The notes: a model not told the origin generated them from the letters alone. A stretch of DNA of 64,000 nucleotides from Labrenzia sp. OB1 (GCF_001624695.1 NZ_JSEP01000006.1:215691-279690); one strand, 5' to 3'. Counted from the stretch's first letter, positions 53,105-63,104 are shown. A program made the numbers and translations.

Positions 53105-54457
53105 CTAATTGAACGCGGCGACGCCGTCACTGCCCGTCAGCACGACCACACGGCCTCCCGCCGCGATCGGTGTCACGTACACATCCGTGTTGGTGCGCTG
53201 GGTCAACATAATCTTGCCGGAAGCGGCATCCACGAGAACAACCTGACCGTCGCTGGAAAACGCCACAAGAGATCCGTTGGCCAATATGGGTCCTGCCCAG
53301 TTGCGCCGGCGTTTCTTCTTTTCCGGGCGCGGCAGAGCCGTTGCCCAAAGGGTTTCCCCGGACTTCAGGCTGAGCGCCACCATCCGGTCATCGAGATCCA
53401 CCATGAACAGCGCGCTTCCGGACACGACCGGCGTATGTACGCTGCCGAGATCCTGTTCCCACTTGCGCTGTCCGCCACGAACGTCCACGGCGACCGTACG
53501 GCCGGCGACACCGGTTGCATAAACCGTGTTGCCGGTGACAACCGGACTTGCCGAAACATCCGCCAGACCCGAGAGAGCCAGCGTGCGGAAGCCGCGCGAA
53601 ACGCCGTCAACCCATTCCGGTTCGCCGGACTTGATGTTGATGGCCATGATTTCACCGGACGAGAACGGCACGATCACGCGATTGCCCGAAATGGCGGGAT
53701 TTGCGGCGGACAGAAGTCCGGCGGTTTCCTCAATTCCGGCATATGTCCAGGCAATGCTGCCATCGGACTGGGAGAGTGCATAGACCTCGTTGGATTGAGA
53801 GACCACGAACACATGGCCGGCTCCGGCCACAGGCGCGCCGCGCGCCGGCGTATCCAGATCGACCTTCCAGATCACACGGCCGGATCCTGCTTCGAGTGCG
53901 GCGAGCTGCCTGTAGCTGGTGGCGGCATAGACCACGCTGCCCTCGACGGTAACGCCGCCGCCGGGGCCAATGTCACGTTCGCCTTCCGGACGCAGATTCT
54001 GCGTCCACTGGCGTGCGCCCCCTGTCGACAGGGCCACGACTTCGCCATTCGGCTTGTAGATGTAGATCCGGCTGCCATCGCTGACGGGACGGGCCGAAAT
54101 TCTCAGCGCCGAGGACGTAATGCCGCCGCCCGATGAACCGACCTGAGAGCGCCAGGACCTGTTGCCTGAAACGGAAATGGCCACGTTGCCCGGATCGTTG
54201 GTCAAACCGCCGCCTGCGGTGGTCCAGCTTTGCCCACCGGTGGCAGGTCCAACCGATGCGGACTGGCCGAGCGCCTGCGCGGCCGGATCCGCGCCGTCGA
54301 AAACCGGTGCGCGTTCGCCCGGCAAGGTCTTTTCACTGCTAAAGGGGTTGACGCTGTCGGCAAACTCGCCAACCGTGCCGCATCCGGTCAGGGCCAGAGA
54401 CAAAGCCAGTACACCCAACAAGCCGCGCCGGCTGGAAGAAACGGTCGCAAAAATCAC
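53105..54457 (-). CDS. bamB: Outer membrane assembly lipoprotein BamB
   Basis: A 450-aa lipoprotein of the BAM complex. The lipobox LALTGC has Cys25 as the lipidation site. Eight PQQ-like beta-propeller blades follow, with text such as RVIWKVDLDTPARGAPVAGAGHVFVVSQSNEVYALSQSDGSIAW in spirit and repeated GxLxAxxxxxG-type strands. The start is GTG at 54457, directly after the TAG of the yfgM-like gene, so the pair is coupled. Length is somewhat above E. coli BamB (392 aa). Confidence 0.94.
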   Translation of the reverse strand: MIFATVSSSRRGLLGVLALSLALTGCGTVGEFADSVNPFSSEKTLPGERAPVFDGADPAAQALGQSASVGPATGGQSWTTAGGGLTNDPGNVAISVSGNRSWRSQVGSSGGGITSSALRISARPVSDGSRIYIYKPNGEVVALSTGGARQWTQNLRPEGERDIGPGGGVTVEGSVVYAATSYRQLAALEAGSGRVIWKVDLDTPARGAPVAGAGHVFVVSQSNEVYALSQSDGSIAWTYAGIEETAGLLSAANPAISGNRVIVPFSSGEIMAINIKSGEPEWVDGVSRGFRTLALSGLADVSASPVVTGNTVYATGVAGRTVAVDVRGGQRKWEQDLGSVHTPVVSGSALFMVDLDDRMVALSLKSGETLWATALPRPEKKKRRRNWAGPILANGSLVAFSSDGQVVLVDAASGKIMLTQRTNTDVYVTPIAAGGRVVVLTGSDGVAAFN

Positions 54458-55138
54458 CTAGTTGTTTCCTTCACTGTCCGCGTTCACGTCGCCGTTCTCG
54501 GCGCGGATGACATCGGCAAGAAGCGCCACACGGCGGTTAAGATCAGCGGGTGTTTCCGGATCATCCTCTAGCGCGGTTATCCATTGGCGAGCGGTTTCGA
54601 TATCACCGTTTTTCCAAGCACTTAGGGCAAGAAGTTCACGCGCCGCCGCACGAAACGGCCCTGTATCGCCCGTCAGTCGTTCCACCCGGTCGGCAACGCT
54701 GGTGTAATCCTGCGCATCAACCGCAAGATAGCCGGCACGCAGAGCCGCCACATCCTTGAAGGCATCCGAGAGGCCGCTCTGCGAAGACAGGGCGTCGAAT
54801 TCGGCAAGCGCCTCCTCCGTCTGTCCGGCATTCGCCAGATCCGTCGCCTGGCGGAACCTCGACAGAGCGGGATAACCGCCTATGGCCGTGTCGAGTTCAC
54901 CGTAAAGAGCCGCCGCCCCCTCGAAATCTCCGGCTTCAGACATCTGCACAGCTTCAAAGAATGTGTCGCCGGCCGTCTGTGACTGATTTTCCTGCCAATA
55001 GAGCCAGCCGCGATAGCCACCCGTGCCGACCACGATCAGGACCGCAACACCGATCAACCAGAAGCCGAACCGGTCCCAAAGCCGACGGTACTTCTCCTGG
55101 CGGATGTCTTCATCGACTTCACGAAATATATCGGACAT
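54458..55138 (-). CDS. YfgM-like tetratricopeptide membrane protein
   Basis: A 226-aa bitopic inner-membrane protein. A short cytoplasmic N-terminus (IFREVDEDIRQEKYRRLWDRFG) is followed by a span at about 27-47 (FWLIGVAVLIVVGTGGYRGW) and a periplasmic TPR_21 domain of helical repeats. E. coli YfgM associates with the periplasmic chaperone PpiD and the SecYEG translocon; the same role is likely. It heads the yfgM-bamB(-der) operon. Confidence 0.9.
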   Translation of the reverse strand: MSDIFREVDEDIRQEKYRRLWDRFGFWLIGVAVLIVVGTGGYRGWLYWQENQSQTAGDTFFEAVQMSEAGDFEGAAALYGELDTAIGGYPALSRFRQATDLANAGQTEEALAEFDALSSQSGLSDAFKDVAALRAGYLAVDAQDYTSVADRVERLTGDTGPFRAAARELLALSAWKNGDIETARQWITALEDDPETPADLNRRVALLADVIRAENGDVNADSEGNN

Positions 55139-55337
55139 GCGTGTCTTTTTCCTGCATTCACTCTATCGGTCCGGCAGACTGGCCGGACTGTGCCCCTGTT
55201 TGAGTGGCGCACATTATCCATTTGATCCGTTTCGGGCAATTCCCTGAACGGGCTTAACCTGCATTTCATGGCGCAAGTGGGGCAAGGCCTGCCGAAAAGG
55301 CCGGATCAACCTGAATTTCCGACGCGGTGTGACCGCT

Positions 55338-55919
55338 TCAGGTCACCGGCACTCCGATCAGCAGCGCATGCAGTTTCCAGACGAACAGTCCATAAAGCGT
55401 GAGCCCGGCCAGAATCACGCCGATATCCGACCATTTGCCGGGATCGCCGGAAACGAAGTCAGGCCGCCCGGCCCCGGGCCCGCGCCGCTTGACCGATATC
55501 CTGTCAAAGACCGCCCAGGCCATGAAAGAACCGAAGAGCAGAACGGAAGCCAGGTCGCCGTTGGCGAGCAGATGGGACAGGGCCCAGAGCTTGATCGCCA
55601 CCAGCATCGGATGTTTCAGGGCATTCCGGATCCGGCACGGGACGTAAGCGGCAACAAGAAAGATGAAGACCGGTATCATCAGCAACAAGGTGACATGACG
55701 CAGCCAGACGGGCGGATCGTACAAAAGCGGCGAGCCGTCGAACCGCGCGGCACCATAGCCGTAGACGATCAGGATAAAGCCCGCTGCCGAAATCAGCGAG
55801 AACGCGCCCTTGTAGCCATTTTCACCGAATCTCGAAATCACCCCGGATCGAAGGGACGGTCTCGTCGGCACGAGGTGCACCCCCAAAAACAAAATCAGTC
55901 CCGCGACGAGCAATACCAT
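55338..55919 (-). CDS. NnrU family membrane protein
   Basis: A 193-aa protein with about six transmembrane spans. The text LILFLGVHLVPTRPSLR at the N-terminus, HPMLVAIKLWALSHLLANGDLASVLLFGSFMAW in the middle and WKLHALLIG at the end are typical of NnrU, a denitrification-linked family of unknown function. No nitric oxide or nitrite reductase gene lies nearby. It stands alone between the yfgM-like and zur genes. Confidence 0.9.
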   Translation of the reverse strand: MVLLVAGLILFLGVHLVPTRPSLRSGVISRFGENGYKGAFSLISAAGFILIVYGYGAARFDGSPLLYDPPVWLRHVTLLLMIPVFIFLVAAYVPCRIRNALKHPMLVAIKLWALSHLLANGDLASVLLFGSFMAWAVFDRISVKRRGPGAGRPDFVSGDPGKWSDIGVILAGLTLYGLFVWKLHALLIGVPVT

Positions 55920-56014
55920 TGCCGCTCTCCCTCAATTTCCCTCAAAGCGAGCCGGCCGCCCCGGACCTGGCCTGTCCGACCGACAAACAGGACAGAGAAC
56001 AGCAAAGACCCAGG

Positions 56015-56422
56015 CTAACCGGACGCTACGCAGCTCTTGCAGGTACCGCGCAATTCAATCGTCGTTCTTGCCAAAGCAAAGCCCTGGCTTTCGGTCCAGT
56101 CCTTCAACAGCCTGACCACGTCATCAGGCGTGAACTCGCGCACATCGCCGCATTTTTCGCAGATGGCGAAAGCAGCAGAACCGTGACCGGCACACCCCTT
56201 GTGGCTGCAGGCCACAAAAGCATTCAGGCTTTCCAGGCGGTGAACCATTCCGAATTCCACCAGCTTGTCGAGCGCTCTATACACCTGAAGCGGTGCCCGG
56301 AAACCATTTTCCCGCAGAAGATCGAGAATCGCATAGGCCGTCAAGGGACCGCCTGCATCGGAAAGAGACCCGTAGACCAGTGCCTGGTTTTTGGTCAGTT
56401 CGTGTTGAGCATGCGTCCTCAC
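56015..56422 (-). CDS. zur: Zinc-responsive Fur-family repressor (Zur)
   Basis: A 135-aa winged-helix metalloregulator. The DNA-binding part includes LTKNQALVYGSLSDAGGPLTAYAIL and APLQVYRALDKLVEFGMVHRL. C-terminal CEKCGDV and CKSC form the structural zinc site, and ACSHKGCAGHG adds ligands. Zn-bound Zur is expected to repress this operon through the palindrome at 58216-58240. The ATG overlaps the znuB stop by four bases (ATGA). Confidence 0.92.
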   Translation of the reverse strand: MRTHAQHELTKNQALVYGSLSDAGGPLTAYAILDLLRENGFRAPLQVYRALDKLVEFGMVHRLESLNAFVACSHKGCAGHGSAAFAICEKCGDVREFTPDDVVRLLKDWTESQGFALARTTIELRGTCKSCVASG

Positions 56423-57246
56423 GGCCGGTCTCCTCGCGTCTTTGAAACCATCCTTCTCACGATTACCCCCCCGGGGACAAGGCTGACCGCAAACAACACC
56501 ATGGCTGCCACAACAATCGACGGGCCGGACGGCGTGTCATAGTGCAGCGACGCATAAAGTCCCCCGACAGCCGACGCGGAACCTGTGAGCGCCGCAACAA
56601 CCGCCATCTGTTCCGGTGTTGAAGAAAGCCGGCGCGCGGCGGCGGCCGGAATGATCAGCAGAGCAGTGATCAGCAGGGCACCTATGATTTTCAGCGAGAT
56701 GGCGATCACCACCGCTGTCAGCACCATGAAGACAAGATCCGTGCGATCCGGTTCAAGGCCCTCCCCGGCGGCCAGATCCGGACTCACCGTTGCCGCGAAG
56801 AGCCGTCGCCAGATCAGCGCCAGAACACATAACACCAGCCCGCCGCCGCCATAAATCATGGCGATGTCCATCCTTGTCACCGCAAGGATGTCGCCGAAGA
56901 GCAATCCCAGGAGGTCCACGCGCACCCACGTCATGAAAGCAAGGCAAACAAGCCCCAGGGCCAGTGCGGAATGGGACAAAAGCCCCAGGAGCGCGTCGGA
57001 CGACAGTGTGTCGCTGCGGCGCAGGAAAAGCAGCAGCACGGCCACAATGACGGAGACCCCCGCGACTGCCAGTGTCGTGTTGATTTGCAGCAACAGCGAA
57101 AGCGCGACCCCCAGGAGAGCCGCATGGGAGAGCGTGTCGCCGAAATAGGCCATCCGGCGCCAGATGACGAAGCAGCCCAACGGTCCGGCAACCAGTGCGA
57201 CACCAATCGCGGCAACCACCGCCCTTGTGAAAAAATCATCCAGCAT
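56419..57246 (-). CDS. znuB: Zinc ABC transporter permease ZnuB
   Basis: A 275-aa permease with about eight spans. LDDFFTRAVVAAIGVALVAGPLGCFVIWRRMAYFGDTLSHAALLG-type text opens it in the usual ABC-3 family form, and GALLITALLIIPAAAARRLS follows near the C-terminus. The ATG at 57246 overlaps the znuC 3' end by 11 bp; frames open further upstream belong to znuC. It is followed directly by zur. Confidence 0.95.
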   Translation of the reverse strand: MLDDFFTRAVVAAIGVALVAGPLGCFVIWRRMAYFGDTLSHAALLGVALSLLLQINTTLAVAGVSVIVAVLLLFLRRSDTLSSDALLGLLSHSALALGLVCLAFMTWVRVDLLGLLFGDILAVTRMDIAMIYGGGGLVLCVLALIWRRLFAATVSPDLAAGEGLEPDRTDLVFMVLTAVVIAISLKIIGALLITALLIIPAAAARRLSSTPEQMAVVAALTGSASAVGGLYASLHYDTPSGPSIVVAAMVLFAVSLVPGGVIVRRMVSKTRGDRP

Positions 57247-58174
57247 TGCCGAGATCTTTGCGTTTGCCGGCGTCATCCCGGCCGGTTGTGTCCGTGACAT
57301 GCCCATTCGCGGAATCACCGTGCGCCTCCGCGGCGTGATCGTGATGATCACCCGGGCAATCGGAACAGAGCGAGCCGTCGGCATGGCGCACCTGCCCGTC
57401 CGGCAGATGGACATGGTCGTGATGATGTTCATAGACAGCCAGGGCTGTGCCGGCCCGGGCGCCGAAAAGAGCCCGATAGCTGTCGCTTTTGCTGACATCG
57501 GAGGGCGTCCCGCGGCAGCAGACATGGCCGTTCAGACAGACGATCTGGTCGGCAGCGGCCATGACGATGTGAATGTCATGGGAAATCATCAGAATGCCGC
57601 ACCCGAGAGAGCCGCGAATTTCGGAGATAAGGTCGTAAATAGCGATTTCACCGGCATAATCCACACCTTGCACCGGCTCGTCGAGGACGAGAAGATCGGG
57701 ATGCCGCGCGATGGCCCGCGCCAGCATGACGCGCTGGAGCTCTCCACCCGACAGGGTCCGCATTTCCGAGTTCATCAGCCTGACGGCACCGGTCTGCTCA
57801 AGGGCGTCCCTGCATTGAGCGTCGGTCAGAGGATTGGTGAGGCGCAGGAATCGCTGAACGCTCAGCGGCAGGGTCCAGTCGATGGCGAGCTTCTGCGGAA
57901 CGTAGCCGACCTTGAGACCCGGACGTCTCGACGCGCGTCCCTCGCTCGGCTTCAAAATGCCGAGCGCCATCTTGGCGGTCGTGGATTTTCCTGATCCGTT
58001 CGGGCCGATCAAAGTGACGATTTCTCCCGGTGAAACCGTCAGGTCGACACCCCGGACCAGCCAGTCCGCCCCCTTGCGGATGCCTGCCCGCTCCAGCCGT
58101 GCCAGCACGGGTTCCTGCAAGGGCGCGGGAATAGACCCCGAACCGGATTCTGGCGTTAAGTCTGGCTGTTTCAT
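57236..58174 (-). CDS. znuC: Zinc ABC transporter ATPase ZnuC with His-rich tail
   Basis: A 312-aa ATPase. Walker A GPNGSGKSTT, Q-loop YVPQKLAID, signature LSGGELQRVMLARA and Walker B LLVLDEPVQGVD are intact. The last 60 residues are His/Asp-rich (EHHHDHVHL, GDHHDHAAEAHG), a typical zinc-binding extension. I start at the ATG at 58174, after which the family begins; the frame stays open upstream past the Zur box but is not conserved. First gene of znuC-znuB-zur. No znuA lies within view. Confidence 0.95.
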   Translation of the reverse strand: MKQPDLTPESGSGSIPAPLQEPVLARLERAGIRKGADWLVRGVDLTVSPGEIVTLIGPNGSGKSTTAKMALGILKPSEGRASRRPGLKVGYVPQKLAIDWTLPLSVQRFLRLTNPLTDAQCRDALEQTGAVRLMNSEMRTLSGGELQRVMLARAIARHPDLLVLDEPVQGVDYAGEIAIYDLISEIRGSLGCGILMISHDIHIVMAAADQIVCLNGHVCCRGTPSDVSKSDSYRALFGARAGTALAVYEHHHDHVHLPDGQVRHADGSLCSDCPGDHHDHAAEAHGDSANGHVTDTTGRDDAGKRKDLGNAG

Positions 58175-58215
58175 GATGTTGCGAGCCTGATATGCCCGTC
58201 CTGAGAAGCGAGCAT

Positions 58216-58240
58216 CTATGTTATGTTGTAACACACATAG
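58216..58240 (-). promoter_or_regulatory. Zur-box-like palindrome upstream of znuC
   Basis: A 25-bp imperfect palindrome: CTATG at one end, CATAG at the other, and an inner TGTTA/TAACA pair around the centre (58219-58233). It lies 42 bp before znuC, the position expected for a Zur operator in an alphaproteobacterium. It is 107 bp before the divergent manC. Confidence 0.75.
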
Positions 58241-58346
58241 CTGTCCCGTCCTCCGCTTGCAACTTCCACCAGCGAAGTTTATCTCTCGGTACGGTTGGAC
58301 AAGAGCCGAGTTTACTCCGGACAAACGAATTTTCAGGAATAGCCAT

Positions 58347-59750
58347 ATGATTTTTCCATGCATTCTGTCCGGCGGCATCGGTTCGCGTCTCTGGCCCTTG
58401 TCCCGTACGGACCGGCCGAAGCAGTTTTTGACGCTGTTTGACGGCGAAAGCCTTTTCCAGAAAACCTGCAAGCGCGTCAACCAGCCCGGCTTTGCGGCCC
58501 CTGTCGTGATCGGCAGCAACAATCATCGCTTTCTAATCGGAGAGCAGCTTTCCGAGGTAGGCCTGGAGGCGAACTCGATCCTGCTGGAACCGGTAGGACG
58601 AAACACGGCCCCTCCGGCACTCATGGCAGCCATGATCGCTGCCGAGAACGACCCGGATGCGCTCGTGTTGCTGCTTCCTTCAGACCACCTGATCCAGAAA
58701 GAGGACATGTTCCTTGAAGCCGTCTTTGCCGCCGAAGAAGCGGCCAGGAACGGCGCCATCGTCACTTTCGGCATCACGCCGAGCGAGCCCAATACCGGCT
58801 ACGGCTATATCAAGGTTGCCGGAGGCGACGCCCCGGTCCGGCCGGTGGAGGCGTTTGTCGAAAAACCCGATCTTGTCCGCGCCGAGTCTTTCCTGAAGGA
58901 TGGCGGATATGTCTGGAATGCCGGCATATTCCTTTATTCGGCACAAACAATGATCGAGGCGTTCAAGACGTACCAGCCGGACATGCACAAGGATGTTGCC
59001 GCGGTCATGCAATCCCGGCATGGAGACCTGGATTTCACGCGCCTCGATCAGGAGAGTTTCGAAAAACTCGCCGATATCTCCATCGATTACGCAATCATGG
59101 AAAAGGCGGAGGATGTCGTTTGTGCGCCGATGGCGCCGGATTGGGACGATCTTGGCTCATGGTCGGCGATCTGGACAGTGCTCGACAAGGACAGCGACGG
59201 CAACTCCGCTCTTGGAGACGCACGCTTTCTGGACAGCACCGGCTGTCTTGCCTATGCGGGCCGCGGTCTGGTTTCGCTGATAGGTCTTGAAGATGTGATG
59301 GTCATCGCCACCACAGACAGCGTCCTTGTCGCCCACAAGGACAAGGCCCAGGACGTGAAAAAGGTGGTCGAGCAGCTCAAGGCCGAAGGCCGCACCGAGG
59401 TGGATATCCACCCGCGCTCCTACAGGCCGTGGGGCTATACCGAACGCATCAATGCCGGCGACCGGTTTGCCGTCCAGTCGATGATGATCAAACCCGGCAA
59501 GCGCCTCAGCCTGCAGAGCCACCTGCACCGGGCAGAGCACTGGGTCGTCGTCTCCGGAACCATGGAAATCACCATCAACGGACAGACCAGGCTGCTGACG
59601 GAAAACCAGTCGGCCTATGTGCCTCTCGGTGCGCAGCATACGTTGCACAATCCGGGAAAGATCCCGGTCCGGATGATCGAGGTCCAGTCGGGAACCTATC
59701 TCGATGAGGATGACATCATGCGGCACAACGAAACATCACAGGATACTTGA
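58347..59750 (+). CDS. manC: Mannose-1-phosphate guanylyltransferase / mannose-6-phosphate isomerase
   Basis: A 467-aa bifunctional enzyme that makes GDP-mannose for surface polysaccharides. The N-terminal nucleotidyltransferase has PCILSGGIGSRLWPLSR (4-20) and FVEKPDL; the C-terminal type II phosphomannose-isomerase cupin has RPWGYTERI, KPGKRLSLQSHLHRAEHWVVVSG and ENQSAYVPLGAQHTLHNPG. Length is normal. The ATG at 58347 begins the nucleotide-binding strand. It is divergent to znuC and shares a 172-bp intergenic region with it. Confidence 0.95.
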   Translation: MIFPCILSGGIGSRLWPLSRTDRPKQFLTLFDGESLFQKTCKRVNQPGFAAPVVIGSNNHRFLIGEQLSEVGLEANSILLEPVGRNTAPPALMAAMIAAENDPDALVLLLPSDHLIQKEDMFLEAVFAAEEAARNGAIVTFGITPSEPNTGYGYIKVAGGDAPVRPVEAFVEKPDLVRAESFLKDGGYVWNAGIFLYSAQTMIEAFKTYQPDMHKDVAAVMQSRHGDLDFTRLDQESFEKLADISIDYAIMEKAEDVVCAPMAPDWDDLGSWSAIWTVLDKDSDGNSALGDARFLDSTGCLAYAGRGLVSLIGLEDVMVIATTDSVLVAHKDKAQDVKKVVEQLKAEGRTEVDIHPRSYRPWGYTERINAGDRFAVQSMMIKPGKRLSLQSHLHRAEHWVVVSGTMEITINGQTRLLTENQSAYVPLGAQHTLHNPGKIPVRMIEVQSGTYLDEDDIMRHNETSQDT

Positions 59751-59862
59751 GATAGACCTCAGCCCTGTGATGCATTCTTGCCTTCCCTTCTGATTTCCGG
59801 CAAAACCCTCCGCAGACCGGGCCGCGTTGGTCCCTTGCCTGCACTTCGACCAGGAACAGCAC

Positions 59863-61068
59863 ATGCGCCACGTCTTCATATGCGACTACGTCCGGACGCC
59901 GATCGGCCGGTTCGGCGGTATTCTTTCCGGCGTGCGTGCCGACGATCTTGGAGCGATCCCGATCGAAGCACTGATGGAGCGCAATCCGGATACGGACTGG
60001 GCAAGTGTCGATGATGTGTTCTACGGCTGCGCAAACCAGGCAGGAGAAGACAACCGCAACGTCGCGCGCATGTGCGCGCTACTGGCCGGGTTGCCGGACA
60101 CTGTTCCCGGCCTGACGCTCAACCGGCTGTGCGGCTCGGGAATGGATGCGGTCCTGACTGCCGCCAGAGCCATCAAGGCCGGAGAAATCGATCTGGCAAT
60201 CGCGGGCGGCGTGGAAAGCATGTCCCGCGCGCCCTTCGTTGTTCCAAAGGCGGAAACCGCGTTTTCCCGAAATGCGGAAATTCACGACACCACAATTGGC
60301 TGGCGCTTCGTCAATCCGCTGCTGAAAAGTCAGTATGGCATCGACTCCATGCCGGAGACGGCGGAAAACGTCGCAGAGGAATTCGGCATCTCGCGGCAGG
60401 ACCAGGATGCATTCGCACTGCGCAGCCAGGAACGCGCCGGGAGCGCACAGGCCTCCGGCCGCTTCGCCGAGGAGATCGTGCCGGTCATGATCCCGCAGCG
60501 CAGAGGCGATCCGGTGCTGGCGGATAAGGACGAGCATCCCCGCCCCGGAACGACGCGGGAGCAACTGGCCGGCCTGAAGACACCTTTCCGGGACAATGGC
60601 TCGGTCACCGCCGGAAACGCTTCCGGCGTCAATGACGGTGCAGCCGCACTCCTGATTGCATCTGAGGCCGCCGTCACGAAATACAATCTCAAGCCGATCG
60701 CCCGGATTGTCGGCGGCGCCACGGCTGGCGTTCCGCCACGCATTATGGGGATTGGACCTGCCCCTGCCACACGCAAGCTGTGCGCCAGGCATGGCATCGC
60801 TCCCGCCGAGTTCGATGTGATCGAATTGAACGAGGCTTTCGCCGCTCAGGGCATCGCCGTCATGCGCGATCTCGGCCTGCCGGAAGACGGTGAGCATGTT
60901 AATCCGAATGGCGGTGCCATCGCCCTCGGCCACCCCCTTGGCATGTCAGGTGCGCGTATAACGGGATCTGCCGCGCTTGAATTGAACAAACGTGGCGGCA
61001 AACTTGCGCTCGCGACAATGTGCATCGGTGTCGGACAGGGCATCGCAATTGCACTGGCCGCCGTCTAG
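59863..61068 (+). CDS. pcaF: 3-oxoadipyl-CoA thiolase (PcaF type)
   Basis: A 401-aa thiolase that splits 3-oxoadipyl-CoA into succinyl-CoA and acetyl-CoA, the last step of aromatic degradation. Nucleophile Cys90 is in [12 protein letters not shown]; the catalytic His is in [16 protein letters not shown] and the second Cys in [11 protein letters not shown]. The text [18 protein letters not shown] is characteristic of PcaF-like thiolases. I start at the ATG at 59863 ([17 protein letters not shown]). No other pca gene is near, so a plain acetyl-CoA acetyltransferase is the alternative. Confidence 0.9.
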   Translation: MRHVFICDYVRTPIGRFGGILSGVRADDLGAIPIEALMERNPDTDWASVDDVFYGCANQAGEDNRNVARMCALLAGLPDTVPGLTLNRLCGSGMDAVLTAARAIKAGEIDLAIAGGVESMSRAPFVVPKAETAFSRNAEIHDTTIGWRFVNPLLKSQYGIDSMPETAENVAEEFGISRQDQDAFALRSQERAGSAQASGRFAEEIVPVMIPQRRGDPVLADKDEHPRPGTTREQLAGLKTPFRDNGSVTAGNASGVNDGAAALLIASEAAVTKYNLKPIARIVGGATAGVPPRIMGIGPAPATRKLCARHGIAPAEFDVIELNEAFAAQGIAVMRDLGLPEDGEHVNPNGGAIALGHPLGMSGARITGSAALELNKRGGKLALATMCIGVGQGIAIALAAV

Positions 61069-61072
61069 GCTT

Positions 61073-61113
61073 CAGACCCATAAATTGGCTGTGCAAGTCA
61101 GTTTGTGGGTCTG
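61073..61113 (+). terminator. Hairpin after pcaF, candidate terminator
   Basis: CAGACCCATAAA (61073-61084) pairs with TTTGTGGGTCTG (61102-61113) over 12 bp with one G-U wobble. There is no T run afterwards, so it may act with Rho or serve as an mRNA 3' end. Confidence 0.5.
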
Positions 61114-61179
61114 AGATCCAAGCGCCTTTTGTAAAGCCTGTCGCCGACGACAAATCCCCAGAGGAAAGATTGCTTCAGG

Positions 61180-62615
61180 TTAAAAAGGCGGCGTAAAGAT
61201 CACTTGCGGTCCGAAGTCATAGCCGCTGCCGGCATTCGTCACTGTAATTCCGGTCACCGATCCATTGGATATTGTTGCTGAAGCCTGGGCTGTGGCACCG
61301 TTTTCTGATGGGGTGAGCGTTACTGTCGGGGGCGAAGCATAGCCACGCCCCGGGTTGGTGACGACGATCTGTAAAACGACACCACCTTCCATTACTGCCA
61401 TAGCTTCAGCCGTCTCACCGATTCTGAAAACGGTTCCATAACCATGCTTGCCGCCTTCGGACGTCGTTCCGTACAGGCGCCCCATCGGATCTGCGACGAG
61501 AGTGTTTTGTGGATATTCGCCTTTGTTCCCGTTGAATTCGAACAACGAGGTGTAGCCATATGTCCCATTGTCTTTCTTTGTCAGTTTATAGACACCACCT
61601 TCACCTGATGAGCTATAATCCGCAGTTCCGAACAGGTTGCCCGCGCTATCGATGATAACGCCTGAGTAAGGGGAAGATTCTCCGTTCAAATCATTGAATT
61701 CGTGCAAAGTGGTCGGAGTAGCGGGCTTTTTTCCGCTCGGGTAGCTGAAGACTGTGCCCGAAATGTTCCCGCCTTGATTTGTCGTACCAAACATCTGTCC
61801 GGAATTGTCCATGACCAGACTGCCGAAGGGCAGGACAGGATCGTAGTTGTTTTGCGGAAAACTGTAGAGGCTTTCGTAGGTATAAGTCTGATCGCCGGAG
61901 ACGAACAGTCCGAAGATTTCGCCGGACGAATAATCACCTCCTGCGGAGACCAGTCCGTAAAAGTTTCCGGCGTCATCCATCAACAGCCCGCCAACGAAGT
62001 AATTGTAGCCCCCGGGGGCTGCAAAGTTGTGCAGGTTTTTGAAGATATAGCCCCCTCCCAGCTTTGGCGTAAGTGAGAACACTGTCCCACCACCATTGGT
62101 GCCTCCAGCGGAGGTCGTTCCAAATAACGTTGTATCATTTGCGTTTATGACCAGATGGCTTGTCGGTGCCGCACCGTCCGAATTTTTCCCCGAGGCTGGA
62201 GGAGCCGGGCTGAAATTGTATAAATTGGTGTGATCCCAGCCACCGGTGGCATTGGGCGCAAGCATGAAGACAGTCCCAGTCCAGCCAGTCCCGCCACCGG
62301 CTGCCGTACCATAAAGGTTGCCGTCCGGGCCCATGACCAGCCCCCCAACCGGACGTGCGCCATCCGCTGTCCCGCCGGCGAACCTGTGCAACACTTTATA
62401 TTGATAGCTTTCGCCATGCGTGTCCGGCGCAAGCATGAACACTAAGCCGTTCCCCAGCCCCTGATCGTTACTTACCCCCCGGTATTCAAAACCCCATAAA
62501 GATTGCCTGAAGGGTCGATGACAAGGCGGCCGTTCGGTGTATTTCCGTCTTTAAAAGTGGCGCCAAAGCTGTATAGCGTTGAGCATACAACGTTCGATGA
62601 CTGGTCTTGTGTCAT
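61180..62615 (-). pseudogene. TIGR03803-type repeat protein split by a frameshift
   Basis: Read as one gene it would give about 478 aa of beta-propeller-like repeats of the kind GGLVMGPDGNLYGTAAGGG and SLVMDNSGQMFGTTNQGG, with two C-terminal repeats of the form GRGYASPPTVTLT / GSGYDFGPQVIF. The ATG at 62615 has GGGGGG upstream. The first frame stops at TAA 62474-62472, right after a run of six G (62480-62475 on the minus strand); the next frame continues the repeat from there to 61180. One extra G would restore the gene. No signal peptide is visible. Function is unknown; such repeat proteins are often secreted or surface-linked. Confidence 0.7.
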
Positions 62616-63104
62616 TTAATTGCCCCCCTCTTATCCGCAGATAAGGCATTCTATCGACTGCGCGAATCGAGCCGATTTATTGAATGATGATACACAAGGT
62701 TGTGTATGGCAATCACACTGTCTTTTAAGTTGAAAATCAGCTCCTGTTGACTTTACAAAGAGCGTAATCGCCTGACAGTGCCGCCTCCGGGGGTAGTGGT
62801 CAGGTGGCGGTCGCCCGGGTGGGCGGTGTCTTCGGATTAGTTGTGGAATCCAGACAGGTCGTTCGTTCCATCGATCCTGAGACTGATTGTGTTTGGTCAC
62901 CAACCAGTCTCAAATCTTCAATGCGTATGATCAAACTTTCTGGATTGCACGCCTAGGGTCTGGTTTCGGGTGCATTCGGGGATCGAATGATTTCGGTTGC
63001 GGCGGGACAGTTAGATCTTTTGCCCTACGGCGTCCCGTGCATATCGGATTTGAGCAGGCAGCGCGGAGATCCTCTATCGAGGCTCGTCCTGCATTCCGGA
63101 CTAT
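62616..63104. other. 489-bp region without a recognised gene
   Basis: Apart from the palindromes near 62630-62707 I see no gene. Short frames on both strands lack ribosome-binding sites and family text. Confidence 0.5.
62630..62707. promoter_or_regulatory. Operator-like palindrome and leader hairpin of the repeat-protein gene
   Basis: ATACACAA (62690-62697), GG, TTGTGTAT (62700-62707) is a perfect inverted repeat 75-92 bp before the start. A smaller hairpin, CTTATC/GATAAG (62630-62645), lies just before the G-rich ribosome-binding site. Confidence 0.5.
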
